From Chrysomallon squamiferum (lineage: Eukaryota > Mollusca > Gastropoda > Neomphalida > Peltospiridae): DNA of 64,000 nucleotides. Of the stretch, positions 37,400 through 52,300 are shown piece after piece. The position numbers and the translations under genes were made by a program. Where the stretch lies: positions 38,962,795 through 39,026,794 of the forward strand of contig CM022665.1 of assembly GCA_012295275.1 (NCBI GenBank), in the 5' to 3' direction. Position 1 is the first letter of the stretch. Every line of letters begins with the position of its first letter. The notes beneath the pieces were generated by a model. The model did not search any database. It was given only the letters and a program-made list of their open reading frames with translations, and was not told where the DNA came from.

Positions 37400-40300
37400 C
37401 TAAATGAAATAAAATTAAAAATAGAAGATGATACATTTTTTTAATTTAAATTTATTCCAGGTTTAAATAACATCAATCAGCAATTGCTTTAAATATATTT
37501 TCTGGCATTAACTCTGACATGAACAAGATTTGGCGACCCCCCCCAAATACCGATTTAACAAGCAACAATTCTGCAGTAACAAACAAAGAGAGGTGTTTAA
37601 AAAATATTACTTCAAAGTGTTTATGTAATGTGAACAAGTTAAAAATATTTTTAAAATAATAATAACAGTAATAAAATGGGAAAACTCACTTTGCACCTGG
37701 CAAAATTTTGGCAGGAAACAAATAACCAACCTCATACTGAGGATCTCGGAACAGAACACTGAAAATGAAAAAAGCAATCATGTAACAATTAAGTTATTTG
37801 TCCAGTTTAACATGAACTATTAAATAATGAAACAAGAAATACCGAGTATTGGTCTTGGTAAAAATATCAGATGCTTGACAGTGATATAAACTTTAAAATA
37901 ATGAAGAAAATACAGATCCAGTTTATTATATCTTTTCAGCTGCAACTATACACAAAGAGCCTTAATAAAGTTTTCACTTTTCAAGTTAATTGTTTCTGTC
38001 TGTACACTTTGCTGAAGAATAACAAATACAATTAGCTTGCAAGGATCCACATTTCATATTGAGAAATAAAATATACAGATTCCTTTATTAAAGAAAAAAA
38101 ATAATAATTTGACAATCACCATAGAAAAATTCAAGATTAATTGAATGGTCTGACTTACCTTATGGTTCTGTTGTCTTTCAACTCCTCTAATCCTGGAATA
38201 GGTGATGGCATAGAGCTGAAGAAAATTGAAAAAAATATGAAGACATTTATCTTTGTGATGTATTACCAATACTAATGATAAAAATAATGTTGTTACTTAT
38301 AATTATGTACATGTATGTATACATTTACAACTGCATATATACATATAACTATCATCACTACCATTAGCTCAACTACTGTTTGACAAAATAGTTGTATTTA
38401 TTATCCTTTCCAAAACAAAAAATGAGAAGGAATTCAACTGCTTAATTACATGTTATGTAAAAGCATACTAACCAATCTTACAAATATAACAAAATACAAC
38501 TCACCCTCCACGAAGAACTGCATATTCATCACACCATACAGTACCCCGCATCCCCTGAGTTAGTTTAGCATCAATCTCCACAGGCTGAAAGAAAACACAA
38601 AAGACACCATGAAACATAGTTCTTTAAAAAAAAAAATATAAACAAGGTAATATATCCTTGTTCCATAGTCATTTAATTAATTAACAATAATCTTGTGATT
38701 CATAATCACAAATCTAGACAAAACAAAGCTAATATTGAAAGTAATAATAAAAATTTCAGAATTTGTTTTTCTTCATTTGCTTCAGAGATATTTACTTCTC
38801 AAAGAAAAAATAAGTTAATAAATAAAATTACTTCGTGAGTTCCATCTCCTTCATACAGAGCTTCCAAGTAGTCGTGAGCTGGGTGTTTGAATCCAACAAA
38901 CAAGCGATCATTTCCACGAGTGTTTCTCTTTCCTGTAAAAACAAGTTCCACTAACAATGTACAATGCCAATGAAATTTTACAAATCTAGATTTTTCAAGG
39001 TGTGGCAAATAAGAACAGATTTGTTTTTATTTAATTTATTACTTCAAATCTGAAGAATCCTCTATTCCTAACTAAGCAACAGTGAATAATCATCAATATA
39101 TTTAAAACTTTCCTGCAATTGTTTGTTTTATACCTGTAGTAATTTTTGACAGTAATAAAAATAATTATTGCTTCTTTAATTTCTGACCATGACATATTAT
39201 AATGACCCTAAACTCTTATACTCTTGTGTAAATCAATCTATCTATACTGTTACGTTTTTGATCGTGTAAGATCTTGATATATAGACAAATTTAACCATGC
39301 ACACTGCTACTTACTCTCTGCAGGTGTAAGATCTTCGTAAACAGACTTCAAGGCTGCCCACAGTCTCTTTTCATCCACAAAAGGCAGCAATGCTACACCT
39401 GAAAAATTAAAATATTGGAAATAAATTTTGGAATAAATCAATCATTTTAAAACCTGTAACTTAATTAATTATAAAAATAAAAATAGAACGACCTACTGAC
39501 AGAATTATTTTTTTAATTATCATTAACCATAATAAAATATGAAATAAATACTGAATTTCTGAAAAGGGAAGGAGCTTGTCTCTGAATGAATCTGACTCTC
39601 CATACCAATCAATTTTCATTATAGAGAAAACATATTTGGAGCCATGAATGAACTGTATCCTCCTTTACATCTACTTATAAATAAAAATTAACTGTGACAG
39701 ATTTTGTTGGTACAGGTACAGAGACTTATTTGACACACTGTTTAAGTGAATAAATGACTTACCCTGCCAAGCATACTTTTTGCCATTGAGATCAACTCTG
39801 AAATCTATTGGATAGAAATCAATGATGGGAGATTCCTGGAAAGAAAAACATAACATTATTAATAGTTGTTGTATTCAATTAAAAGTAAAACATCTATATC
39901 CATAAAATAGAAACAAATTTTATAATTGTTATTTTTTCAATATTGTTTTCAATTTATTTTTATTTAGTTAACTCTGCTATGTTATGAATATACAGAAATT
40001 AAAATGTAGAGATATCAATAAAAAAAAAAGTCAGTAAAATTTATCAACATTTGAAACACAGTATATATCCATAACACTAAATATGAGAGCAACCATTCCA
40101 GACTACTTTGTATATATAAATGTGTGCACACTAAAACATCAAATTGATGTCAAAACATACTGGATCATCCATGAGTCTCTGCCATGTTATTGGTAAGTGC
40201 TTCTTACTGGCAGCTGGGAAAACACCCATGAGCTGTTCTAAAGGTTTGAACTGAAATAAAGTAAATCAAAAATATTTAAAAACAGGCTGGATATTTTTCC

Positions 40301-43300
40301 ATCAACAAAACATATTGTCATGTATTATAAAGTATAATCTGTCAGATAATAAATACACAATTAAAGTGAGTATTGTGAGGTATAACTAAAATACTTTTCT
40401 GAAAAAATAAATAAATAAATTTAAAATTAATAATTCAATAATATGGTTAGATAATTAAAACTGGTATACACAAACAAGATTTAAACACTGTATTTTATGT
40501 TTTATTAAGATTTAACATTTAAAACGTAGCAACATACTTATGTAACAACATGAAATATTGAAAAAGCAGAATTTGTTAATATGAATGAAGAAAAATCAAA
40601 AACATTTTATTTGATGAAAAATGTTGAAAATACTAGTTCACAAACTTACAGGCTCTGTATTTCTTTCAAAGTCATTGTCTAGTTCCCCTATATTTACAAA
40701 ATCTGATGCAAAAGGAGCATAGTGGTATGGAAAGTACCATTTCCATGAGGCACAGCCCTAATAAAACAAAGACAATATTAATAATTTTTTTAAAAAGCAT
40801 TCATTTTTATACATAAAATCAGGGCTAAAAATTCAGCTTTTTTCATGAGAATCCTCTGATTCTCCACAGTTTCAGAGAACAATTTTATCAACAGTGTTAG
40901 TTACATGTGTCAGATGTAATGAACTGTATAGAGATTAGTGTATAATAAAACACCCTTACTATTTAATGGAAAGAATAACCAATTTGTCAGCAACAGTATA
41001 TCCAGTTTTAAACAAAAAACAGAGAAAGCTTTGTTTTCCTTTAATTTAATATGATCAGCACAAGAAATAAAATGAACTATCTGTAATTAGACTTGTTTTT
41101 ATTTTAAGCATTTCTTTCTGTTGAATGTGCTCAACATACAGTAAATAAGTATTTGTAATTGGACTTACATTTCCGCAACCGACAAATAAAAATTATGGAT
41201 TCAAATAAGCAGGAAATTTAAGATTAGGAACATGGTATCTACTAACTAACATAGTAATGTCTGATATAATACTAAACATGGCACATTAAATTACTATATA
41301 TTGTTATTATGTAAGAACTGAAGATGTTCTTTTCGGTTCTCTTTGTTGGCAATTTGGTTCATAGAAATGGGTCAACCACTGCTTGGTTTAAGGACAGACT
41401 AGTCTTGATAAACCACAATGTTCTGAACATACAAGGATTTGAATATATGCTATGCTTTTGAAACAAGTTTAAACTGACGCTTCATAACCAGACTGTTTTT
41501 TTTTTTAATCCAGTAACAGTTTTACTCATTGATTATTCAATTTAATCGAATTTTGGAAATATTTCACACAAGTTGAAATGAATTCGGATGTTTTATGTTT
41601 GTGCAAAACCCTAGCGCAAATCAAGATTCAGAGATTCACGCAAATTTTTAGCCCTGAAAGTACACATTTACAAAAAACAAAAAATAATAATGAAAATTTA
41701 TATGGCTGAAATAAAATGAATATTAAGATATTTGAATATTGTTTAACACAATAATAAATTACAATGGCAATAATAACAAAATATGTATCCTGCATAGTGG
41801 AAGAACAAGAATTTACTAAGACTTATAAATAACTTATTAAGTAAAGAATATTTACCTGGTAATAATACCTGAGAACCCAGCATAATCCTCTCACATAGTG
41901 ATTAGCCTGAAAAACAAAACATCATATACAAATATGTTTTAAATTAAATCAGAGGTTAATAATTATTTAGAACAATTTTGTAAACTGTTTGCCTTTCACT
42001 CTTTGCCATTAAAATTCAAATGGTTTGATTTGATATTGTGACATGCCCTTTTTCACATTTATCTGTTACAGCTACAAGTATTTTTTAGTAAATGGTTAAT
42101 TGTCCAGCTTAATAGTTTATCTACAGTAGTGCAAACAATCAGAATAAATTCCAAAAGTGTCCACTTTATTGTTTCCTCTTACAACTGAGTTCACCTTTTG
42201 TTAATAATAAAGTCTGGTACTAAATGCTAAAAAGAAACATGGAAAACAACCATTTTCTGCACTGTTTTACTTGACATTATATCATTTATAAAAATGTAAA
42301 ACAAAATATGGTTTAACCTTCTTGTTAAATTACTAAATATCAGTTTTTAAACATCATTGTAATCATGCTCAGGAGTGACTTGGGACTTGGGTACAAATTA
42401 CTAGAATCTCATGAATCTACACCAGTAATTTCTGATCTGCAGTGAAAACAATGAACAATACCAAGTAATTAAACTCACCACAGTGTGTCTAAAATCCATG
42501 TCTTCATTGCCAACATCAAACTTTGACTGGTAGTACCGGTCTTTCCATCCATCTTCCCACAACCTGATAAAAACCAAAACAAGCAAATGAACTACAAGTT
42601 TGTGATAACACAGAACTTCATATGTGTGAAATTACATTTTGCTTGGTTTGAGACAATAATTATAGTTAAATATTAAATAATTAGCAATTTACTTTCTTTT
42701 ATGCTATTTTTATTAGTTCTGACACACTGCTCTGTGTTAATCATATTAAATGTTTGCACTCAGATTATCTTGAACTTTGCCCTATAAATATATTTATTTT
42801 ATAAATTTTAAGTAATTTTAACAATAAGTCCTGGATAAAATTACTGACTGAGTCTGTGATAAATGTATTAAATGTTACTGATTAGAAGAGATAAAAAAAG
42901 AAATCTGTTTTCGTTATCTGAAACATCACATTCTTTTTCATTTAATAAATATCTCAAATTAGTTATTTATTTATTCTTGGAGAGATTTTAGTTTGTATCA
43001 TTTACAGTTTATAATATCTTTATTTGAGACATCCTTGAAGGTTTATAAACTGATAAATGTCTTGATAATTATCAAGTGCCATTATTCAAACATTAATTCT
43101 TCAATACGTGCAAAGTTATTATTATTATTATTATTAGTTTTAAGAGTAGAATTTAATCACTGAAGTTAAAGTACCTAACATTATCCTCAGGTTCAGGTTC
43201 ATCATCAGAGTCCTCATCCAGATCATTCAGCTTTCGCTTGGTGCCTTGAGAATCACCACCATTTGACATCATAGCTCGGAGGGCCTCTGCCGCTGCGGCA

Positions 43301-46300
43301 TTGCTCTGCATTCTCATGTTGTATGCCACCTCTCGGGGATTGCTGACAGGCCCAGTGTTTTGTCCAATCGGCTGCAAGCAAATGAACATGAAACAGTGAG
43401 AAGACATGGCAGATGATTTCTTCTGTTTACAGAATTTTAAGTCTGTATGCAGTATTCAACTTGAAATATCAAAAGCAACCTGGCACAAATTTCCCTTAGA
43501 AAATCTTGTACAGTGGAAACTTTATTTTTGATATTTTCATTCCACATTGCAGACAATTTGAACAAGTTTTAAAGCTGACTTTTACCAATTCTGAAAATAA
43601 ATTCCAACATAACATTTTACAATAGCAATACAAAAACAAAATTTGACCAAAAAAAAAATATAGATATATATAAATATGAATAACAAATGTGGTTGGAGCT
43701 GATTTTGTTTAATTTAATTCGCTTCAAACTAAACATCACAATGAAACGGGCAGCTGAAAATTAATTCATGGGCACAAATCAAAAAACTGCTGTCCACAAA
43801 TACTTGGTTTGATTTTACATACCAAATAAATGCAACTGACTGAGGACACCTGTGTTGAGAGATTAAATATTTGGCACTTGCAGAAGCAGACAAATTCAAC
43901 TCCAGCCAGTGCTTAGGATCACCAGAAATAGTTCTGAAATGATTACAACTGGTTAGAAAAAAATCTTCAGAAACAAACTGCTTTTCTCTTCTTTGGATCT
44001 AATCTTTATAGGGCTTTTTTAAATTATTATCATTTTCTTTTCATTGCTGTTCTTTACATTTTTAAAGATCAAGGGAGCAAAAGTGGTGATTGGGCATTCC
44101 AAGAAATGTTTTCTGATGAACTGTATCTAAACAAAATAAATAAATCAAGCACCACCTAATGAAAGTCAAATAATTTGAAGTCAGGGCCATAACTAAGTAA
44201 CTTATAAAGAGAAAACATTGTAACAATTAGCAATATTCCCTCTTGATATTATGGGGGAAAGTTTTAAAAAATTATAATAGAAAATAAAAAAAGAGGAAAA
44301 AGGATATTAATAAAATAAATATTGTTTGAATAACATATAAATTGTCCTACACAAAAATATATTACCAATCATTTGTCCATGTTTTAATTAAATAACGTTG
44401 ACAGACAAAACAAGCCTTTGATTACTCAATTAATTTTTCAGAAATACATATCATTTATAATTTTACCTGTATTAATAAAAAAAAAATGTTCTTCTTTTCA
44501 CTCTTCCTAATGTTTATTAAGCATAATTTTGATTCTTTTGAAGTAAAATAAACACCTCAAGCAAACAATAGGTTTCATAGTACATTTCACCTGACAAAAT
44601 GACAACAATTACCTGTGGGGCAAACTGTCCTCCTGGCATAAAATGGGGTCTGTTGGCATTTTTCTCCTAAAAACAAAATATTTCTTAAAAATTCTTTTGA
44701 AAATGTACATTGTTTCCTGTACATATAGGTAATAATAACTGACAATATATAAAAAGAAAATTACTTTTATGAAACAGATATGAAACAGCAGAATTTCATA
44801 TGAAAGTAAACTCACTGATATATGGAAATGAAAGCTTATTTTAATTTCTATTTTATTTAAGTTGTGAACATTTAGGAAAAGGAAGTCAACTTTATTGATA
44901 TCTTAAAAATTAAAAGCCTGACAAATATTAATACATTCTTTTCTTAAACATTTAAACATTAGACACAGAATTTTATTAATTCATCTTTGAAACAGAAATT
45001 ATTAAATTATAAATTCAAACTTAAATGAAATGTAATATACCCTTTTCAGCCTTTTCTTCTTATCTTTATCTCGTCTTCTGAAATCAAGCTGCAGAAAAGA
45101 AAAAAATAACACCAATCACTTTAATTTGAAATTAATATAATATGAATGACAATTAAAAATGACTATTACAATCATACAATGGTAATAAAAGAAGCCATCC
45201 ATTTTATATCCATAAATTAAGTAACTCAGATGACGTAGTCTGTATAAAACTATCCACTGACGAAGAGTTAAAAATCTAAACTGCTGTAATTTATTTACAC
45301 TGAAACTGAAAATATCATACCTCTGTGTCTCTCCTTTTCTTGAATATATCATCTTCAACTTCCCCTAGTTCTGGAATGGTAAAAAGAATACATTAATAAA
45401 ACACTGTATATCCACAATCATTGACACAGTTTTGTGAATAATAATTTCAAGCAGACACATACTCTCAATACATCTTTAAAAAAAAAAAAAAAAATGTATA
45501 TATATATAATGACAAAGAAACCAACAGGCACCATTTAATGAAATATTTATTAATTAGCAAATATTCTTTTTTCATAACCAGCATCCCATGGAGGAAAAGT
45601 GAGTATCTCAGATTAATTCTTATTTTTATTGCTATTGTTGTTTTTAATTAATATTAAATAAACTTTGAAAAGGCATTTTTAATATTTTTAATAACTTATT
45701 AAATATCCACATTTTATTATTTTGTTAATGAATACCTTTTAAAACAAGCTGAACTCTTTCAAGATGGACCACTCCACTATCACTTATGTAGCCCTGTCAG
45801 GAAAAAAACAAATACTGGTTTAAACATAGATAATTAGTTTTACAGGAAAAAAACCAATACAGGTTTAAACATAGATAATTAGTTTTAAAATATTACCATT
45901 ACAAAGTACAAATTGGCACACCTAACAATAAGTATTATATTTGATATATGCCTTCATAAGATCAAATAAATTCTTCATATAATATCCTGTTTGATTCTAA
46001 TCTTTTCTGTTTAAAGGTCATTAAATATTTGTAACAGAAAAACAATTTTTCTGAATGCATAAAAATTTTAATGACTATATAATTATATTTACTTACTCCA
46101 GTTTTGTAAACAACCTGTTTGTACAGCTTCACCAGTCTGTCTATTGCACCTTCTCTGTATATAGAAAAATAATAAAGAACAAAAAACATTAATATCTATT
46201 TTATGCTTCAACTGAATGAAGTTAAGACACTGCTTCAATAATACGTTTACATTCGAGGGAAGCTGAGATAAATAAAATATTTTATATTTTGTCAGATACA

Positions 46301-49300
46301 CTTTTATGCCAAATAATTAATAAAAATAATAAAAATAATAAAAAAATTATGGCAGGCTTTTCCATCCAGTTATCCTTCTTGGAGTAAACTGATATATTTC
46401 ATAGGACGGTTAATAATAAAATAATATCAAACCCCTTGAAACTTATAAGCAAATGTAGGCACTACAGTCACTAGACCTTCCTCAGTTTTTTTTTTTCTGA
46501 ACAAAATTACACAATATAGTCAAGAAAACTTTAAAAAAATAATAATAATAATAATAATAAACCTAGCATAAACTGTCATTTATTATTTACCTTATCTCAA
46601 GAGATGGTAAATGAGGTAGGAAATCATTACCAACAAAGAAACACATGAAGACCCAGTCATCAAGTGCTCTCTAAAGGAGGAGAAAAGGTGAAGGTTAAAA
46701 TAAAGGCAGTTATTAGATTTAACACATTTTAAACTATTTCAATTTCTCAGATGATTGTGACCTTTTTTCATAGCTAAAATAAAATTTGAAAACTACTGAA
46801 ATATTTTTAATTCTGTTTATTTCAATTTATACTCTAAAAACCTGTCCAGAGTGCATAAACACAAGGATAATGACTGTAGGTTTTTATTTTTACTTGTCTT
46901 CAGTTCTTCGTAAATTTTTACTTAATATATTATTTATTATAATGTATAAAAATTAATTTAAACAATGTTCAAGTATAAAGATGATGAGAAATGCAATAAG
47001 AAAAGCCTTGTGTTACTTTGTAAAAAAACATTTTTTAATTTATCCTTTACTATTTTTAGATAAACAAAAGCTATATAAAAACATACCTCAAAATCATATT
47101 CAAAAGGCAATCCTTCCATAAAAAGCTCTTTCTCTAAATATTCTCTTAATATATTCAGCCGAATAAATATAAAGTCTGTTTCTGATCCAATTGGCTGACT
47201 TATTTCATCAAACTGAAAAGAAACAAACAGCATTATTACCAAACACTAAATACAGTAATAAATAGCCAAATATTTCATAACATTTTTAACAAAAAATAAC
47301 ATGATAAAACTGTTAAAATAATTTTAAAATGAGAAATGAAGACTCCACAAACAAAAAACATACATACCTCTCCACATTTTTCTTTAGGTAAACCACAACA
47401 GTCTTTCATTTCATGACCTTGGAGAATAAAAATAGAATTTTGAAAATTAAACAACATCCTGAAATAGTAGTTTAGATGAAATAAGTCAAATATTTATTAT
47501 CAAATGATGGCATGCATCAATTAACTAATCAATGAATGGCTACTAAAATATTACTTTCACACCAATGTTAAGTTGTAGTTTGAAAAGAGAAACCATTTTA
47601 AAATGGCACCGTTTGATGTACAAAATAAAAAATAAAAATAAATCTGTATACAGCAATTATAGAATATGAGAACCTGTACCTCTCCATCACCTCTGCACTT
47701 TTTAAACTTAAATATCTTCAAAAATATATTTTGTAGACAGTTCTTGTAATTTAATATTTTTCTTTTGTTATTTTTTTATTCTTTTTTTAAATCCAGTTAC
47801 TCTTATTTGTAAAACACTCAAGCAGCTAGCTATACCTCAAGTTAAATCAGGACTTTTGATTAAATTGATATTTAGTTTATAAATTTAATTGTGCTGAGTG
47901 ACAGACCAAATTTTCAGAATTCAAAAATAAAGATAAAACAGAAATAGTACAATTCTCACCAAACTGTCCACACAAATCACAAGGTCTTGGCTGGTTTGGT
48001 TTGAATTCCTCTCTGATGATTGTGAAGTATGGCTCATGTGTTGCTAATCCTACAGTACAAAACAAATTATATATTAATTATACATTTGTGTATTTGAGGG
48101 GAATTTGGGGTTTTTTTTTCTTCTTTTTAATGTAAATCGTGTGACTAATATTATTAACTACTTCTTCTTTTACAAAGGTGAAGATTTTCCTTAAGTTACA
48201 AAGCTCACTGTAATTTAAAAGTAATGCACACTATTACTAAAAATCAATTATTTCAATAACAAATGACTTACCAAGCATGATCAAGTCAGCTGGAAAAGAA
48301 AAAGACAGGAATTTTAATTTTATATATTTTTTAAATGGTTAGAAAAACAATAATGTCTGCAAAGTACATGTCTATACCTTAATGTTTGTACAGAGGTAGG
48401 AAGAATTTATTAATTAGTTATTGTTGTTATTATTATGATGATAAACTGAAATAACTGAACATTCCAACATTACATTATTTGATAATTAAAAAACTCATAG
48501 TTAAATCAGCATAATAACAAGAAAATTCATACGTTAAAAAACGAACATCTGTCAATTAAATTTACATCAGTGAAAATCAAAAAGAAGGTATTTTTGAAAA
48601 CACTCTTCATCTTCCAATATCCTACAGGACAGATGCGTTTTCGAATTTGTAAAAGGCAAATGTACAATACATGATAAAAGTTTTATAAGATAGTGACAAA
48701 CATTAATGTTCTGAAGTATTACTCACCATCCGCTCCACATAAACAGTGATGAGTGTTTGGATCATGGTCAGGTTGTGCTAAAACAAACATAATATTAATA
48801 AATATAAAAATACATATAAAATATCATCTGATGATATCTACTGGGCAAAACTGCAAATCAATTTTTTTTTTTTCATTTTATCCTATTTTAAGAATAAGAT
48901 TCCCCATCTAAATAAAAACATTTACAATACCTTCTTAACAAAAAACAAATATAAAACAAACAGAAAATAGTTGAACTGATGCACTACAGACACTAATTAA
49001 TATGGAATCACAGCCTCTCTATTACCCTTTTACATGTAATTTGTTTATGTTTAAATTACACATTATCTACCTCTCTGTTTTCTGATGTAATCCATGATTT
49101 TGTGTTCTCCTTCCCCTGGTACATTGGCATCTGAGAGTATCACTTTAATACCAGCCCAGCCAGGATCAGTGTTGAGTCGTTCGTGAATGTAAAACCTCAG
49201 ACAATCAGCCAGGTGGAACATGAAAGGGGTACCCTGTGAATACAAGTGAAGATTTGAAGTGATAGTGAATAAATGTCCAGTTGTTTTAAAAGATATTTTA

Positions 49301-52300
49301 TTAGAAATCAACTAATTCTTTACAACTGTTTTGGGAGGGGTTTTTGGGAGGTTTTAAATTAGTTCTTTATCACATTTCTCAGCAATTTACATAAATAAAA
49401 TAAAAATTAAATTTATAATTATAATAATTAACCACCTACAGATATAAAAACGTTATCATTTATAATGTTCCATAATAAGAATTCACATTACTGCAAAAAT
49501 ATTTTTAGCAGTAGTTATTTTGGGGTTTTCACAGCCATTAATGTGCTGAATTTAAAGTAATTTGTTGAGACCATTCAAAGAATAATATATTATGATATCC
49601 AATTTTTTTTTTTGTTTTAAAAGTCCTAAGTGTAGATGAACTTACTGGTGTTATGCAGTTGCTGTCAAATTTCTCTTCTTCTGGTTTAGGAGGAGGCAAC
49701 TCCATTCCTTTCAGACTGAGCTCTTCCCTTAACTTGGTTATTTCTTCTCCTTTCTCACTAAAAACATTTTTAAAACATCCAGTTTTATCAACATACAAAA
49801 TATAAAGTGTATTTTTGTCATTTAACCTTCTGTTTAAGCCTTGATTAGTTTATTAGCAATAAAATTAATATGAAATTTTATTTTAAACATAACAAATTAA
49901 TAAAAATAAAATTTTAAAAACAGAAACATACTAGGTCTCTTTTGAGGCTCTGAATCTTCTCGATCTCTGTTGATTCATCTTGGCTCTTGGTGCCTGAAAA
50001 AAAAAATAGTTTCATATTTTTACCATAAAAGGTATCTTGGGAAGTGAATAAGAAAGTCTTGTCTCATTCTTTCTTTTGGTATTCAGTTTATTCAAGCATG
50101 CTTTCAAAATGTATTGAAATTCTTAAATTTAAAAAAACATTCTGTCAATACCTATAGTTATTTAAAATGCTTTGGACATTTTTGTTTCTTTTGTTACACA
50201 ATACATTTTTTAAAATGTAATCCTCAAAAATAAATTTAAAAATGTAATCAAAGCATGAAATAATGGACTTTGTGATACTCACAACACCATCAATGGCCAT
50301 GTATAAAAGTTTCCTTGGTCGGACAATGGAAAAGATTCTGTCAATGTACTCAAATATCAAGAGCATCATCTCATCTTCATTCTTTGGAGGAGGTCTGGAA
50401 AAAAATATATAATTTATAAACTTGAAAATAATCAGTTTAATTTATTCTTGAAATCAAAATAAAGTATTTTGCTGAAGTCATTTCAAACCATACTTAGTAA
50501 TGGGTTACAGATTTGTAGATTATTAGTAAAAAAACAAAAAGTTTTTAAAAATGCTTTTGATGGGCATTTAATAACAAAGTTTAGAACAAAACTTTGAAAT
50601 CAAATCTTATTTATATTTTATATTAATTACAATTTTATCATCATGTACTGAAAGTAACAGATGAAATAGACTTTTTTTTACATTTATGAATCACTTATTT
50701 TTAACCTTTATAAATGTCATTCCAGACCTTTTAGTGTAAAACAGACATTAATATTATTTATGATATTTCTTATTCATACTTGTTTTCAGGATGGCAGCAT
50801 GGATGGATAATTCCATTCATATCCAGATACAAATTGTCAAACTCAGTATCATTTGGATTGGGCTGGCTGCTGTCGACTGGTATCCTTACTCCATCAACCT
50901 CTTTTGGGCTGAAATTGAAGAAAACAAAATAATAAAAATGTACATGTATGTATGCTGCAAGAAATATGTATTATCAGGAAATATGTGTAATTCCTGAACA
51001 CTTCTGAAAATATGTGTAATCACTGAACTGAAAGTAATGTTGCCAGAACTGGTGATTGTCCCAAGGAAAACACAGACATCCACAAAGCCAAGGGTCCATA
51101 GCAAGAGAAAACTGTGACATTAAAGACATTGTTTATTGGTCAGGAGATAATTTTAACCCATGGCAGAGTTCAAAGTAGCTCTTTCTTTTAAATTTTATTT
51201 TATTTTTTAATTTTTTTTTAAATATATTTCTTGGAAGCTGCCTCCATTTTGTCTCCATTTTGTCCTAAGATGATATAAACACATTTTGCGATCAGCTATC
51301 ATTATTTCCATCAAATTGTATTTATTAATAGATCATGTGACCAAATGCAAGAATAACTGTTGTGATCTGAGGTTGACAATAAACACAGTTCTTTTAAACA
51401 TGTATACAAATTAAATGACCTGAGTCGTTGAGATAGATATGATAAATGACTGTACAGAATTGCATGTAAAGATTACAATTAACAAGCCATCATAAGTAGA
51501 GGTTTGATACTCAAGAAAGTAGGCTGCAAGTAACCCTAAACAAACATAAGAATAAAAATTATGTTAAATAATTTTATTATTTATGGTAGGGGTCTGCATA
51601 GAATATTTTGTTAAAGGCCCCATTTCATTAGAAACAGAATATTGATGTATACATGCAGATGTTTCATTTTATGTTTATCACACACACACAAATATATGCA
51701 GAGGTTTTTAATATTATTTTAAAACATGATACATATGCATACTGTAGTTATGAAAATCTTAAAGTTAAAATAAGCGGTTTGTTCCTTTTGACGTATTAAC
51801 ATTAATTATGAAGGTAGGATAGTATGACTCATTTTATAAGCATACTTGATAGTGATACCAACTAAGTGCAGGATTTTTTTCTTCAAGATTTCTTTTTAAA
51901 TGTTATTTATCTTTTTTTTTTTTTTTTTTTTTTGATGTCAATGTGCTGTTGCTGTGTCTGTTTTTTAGTATATTATCTATATATAAATTATAACATAATA
52001 AAATTTAATGTTAATTTACTTCAAGTTTATTTACTACCTAGTTTAGTAGTTAGTAGTATTAGTAGTTAATATAATGAAAAAGAAAATGATTTTAACTTTA
52101 AGGTAATATATTCCGTTTGGTTTTTTTAATATTTTGCCATTATTCAGTCGTACTTCGAAAATGTATCAGCTGAAATAACTGCGTCACACCCGATTCATAA
52201 TCATGCTTTCAGAATTCATCTCAGGGAGAAAAATCAAAATGAAAATCGGTTTAACTTTAATTTTAAAAAAATATCCAAATGTAATAATCAAGTTATAAAT

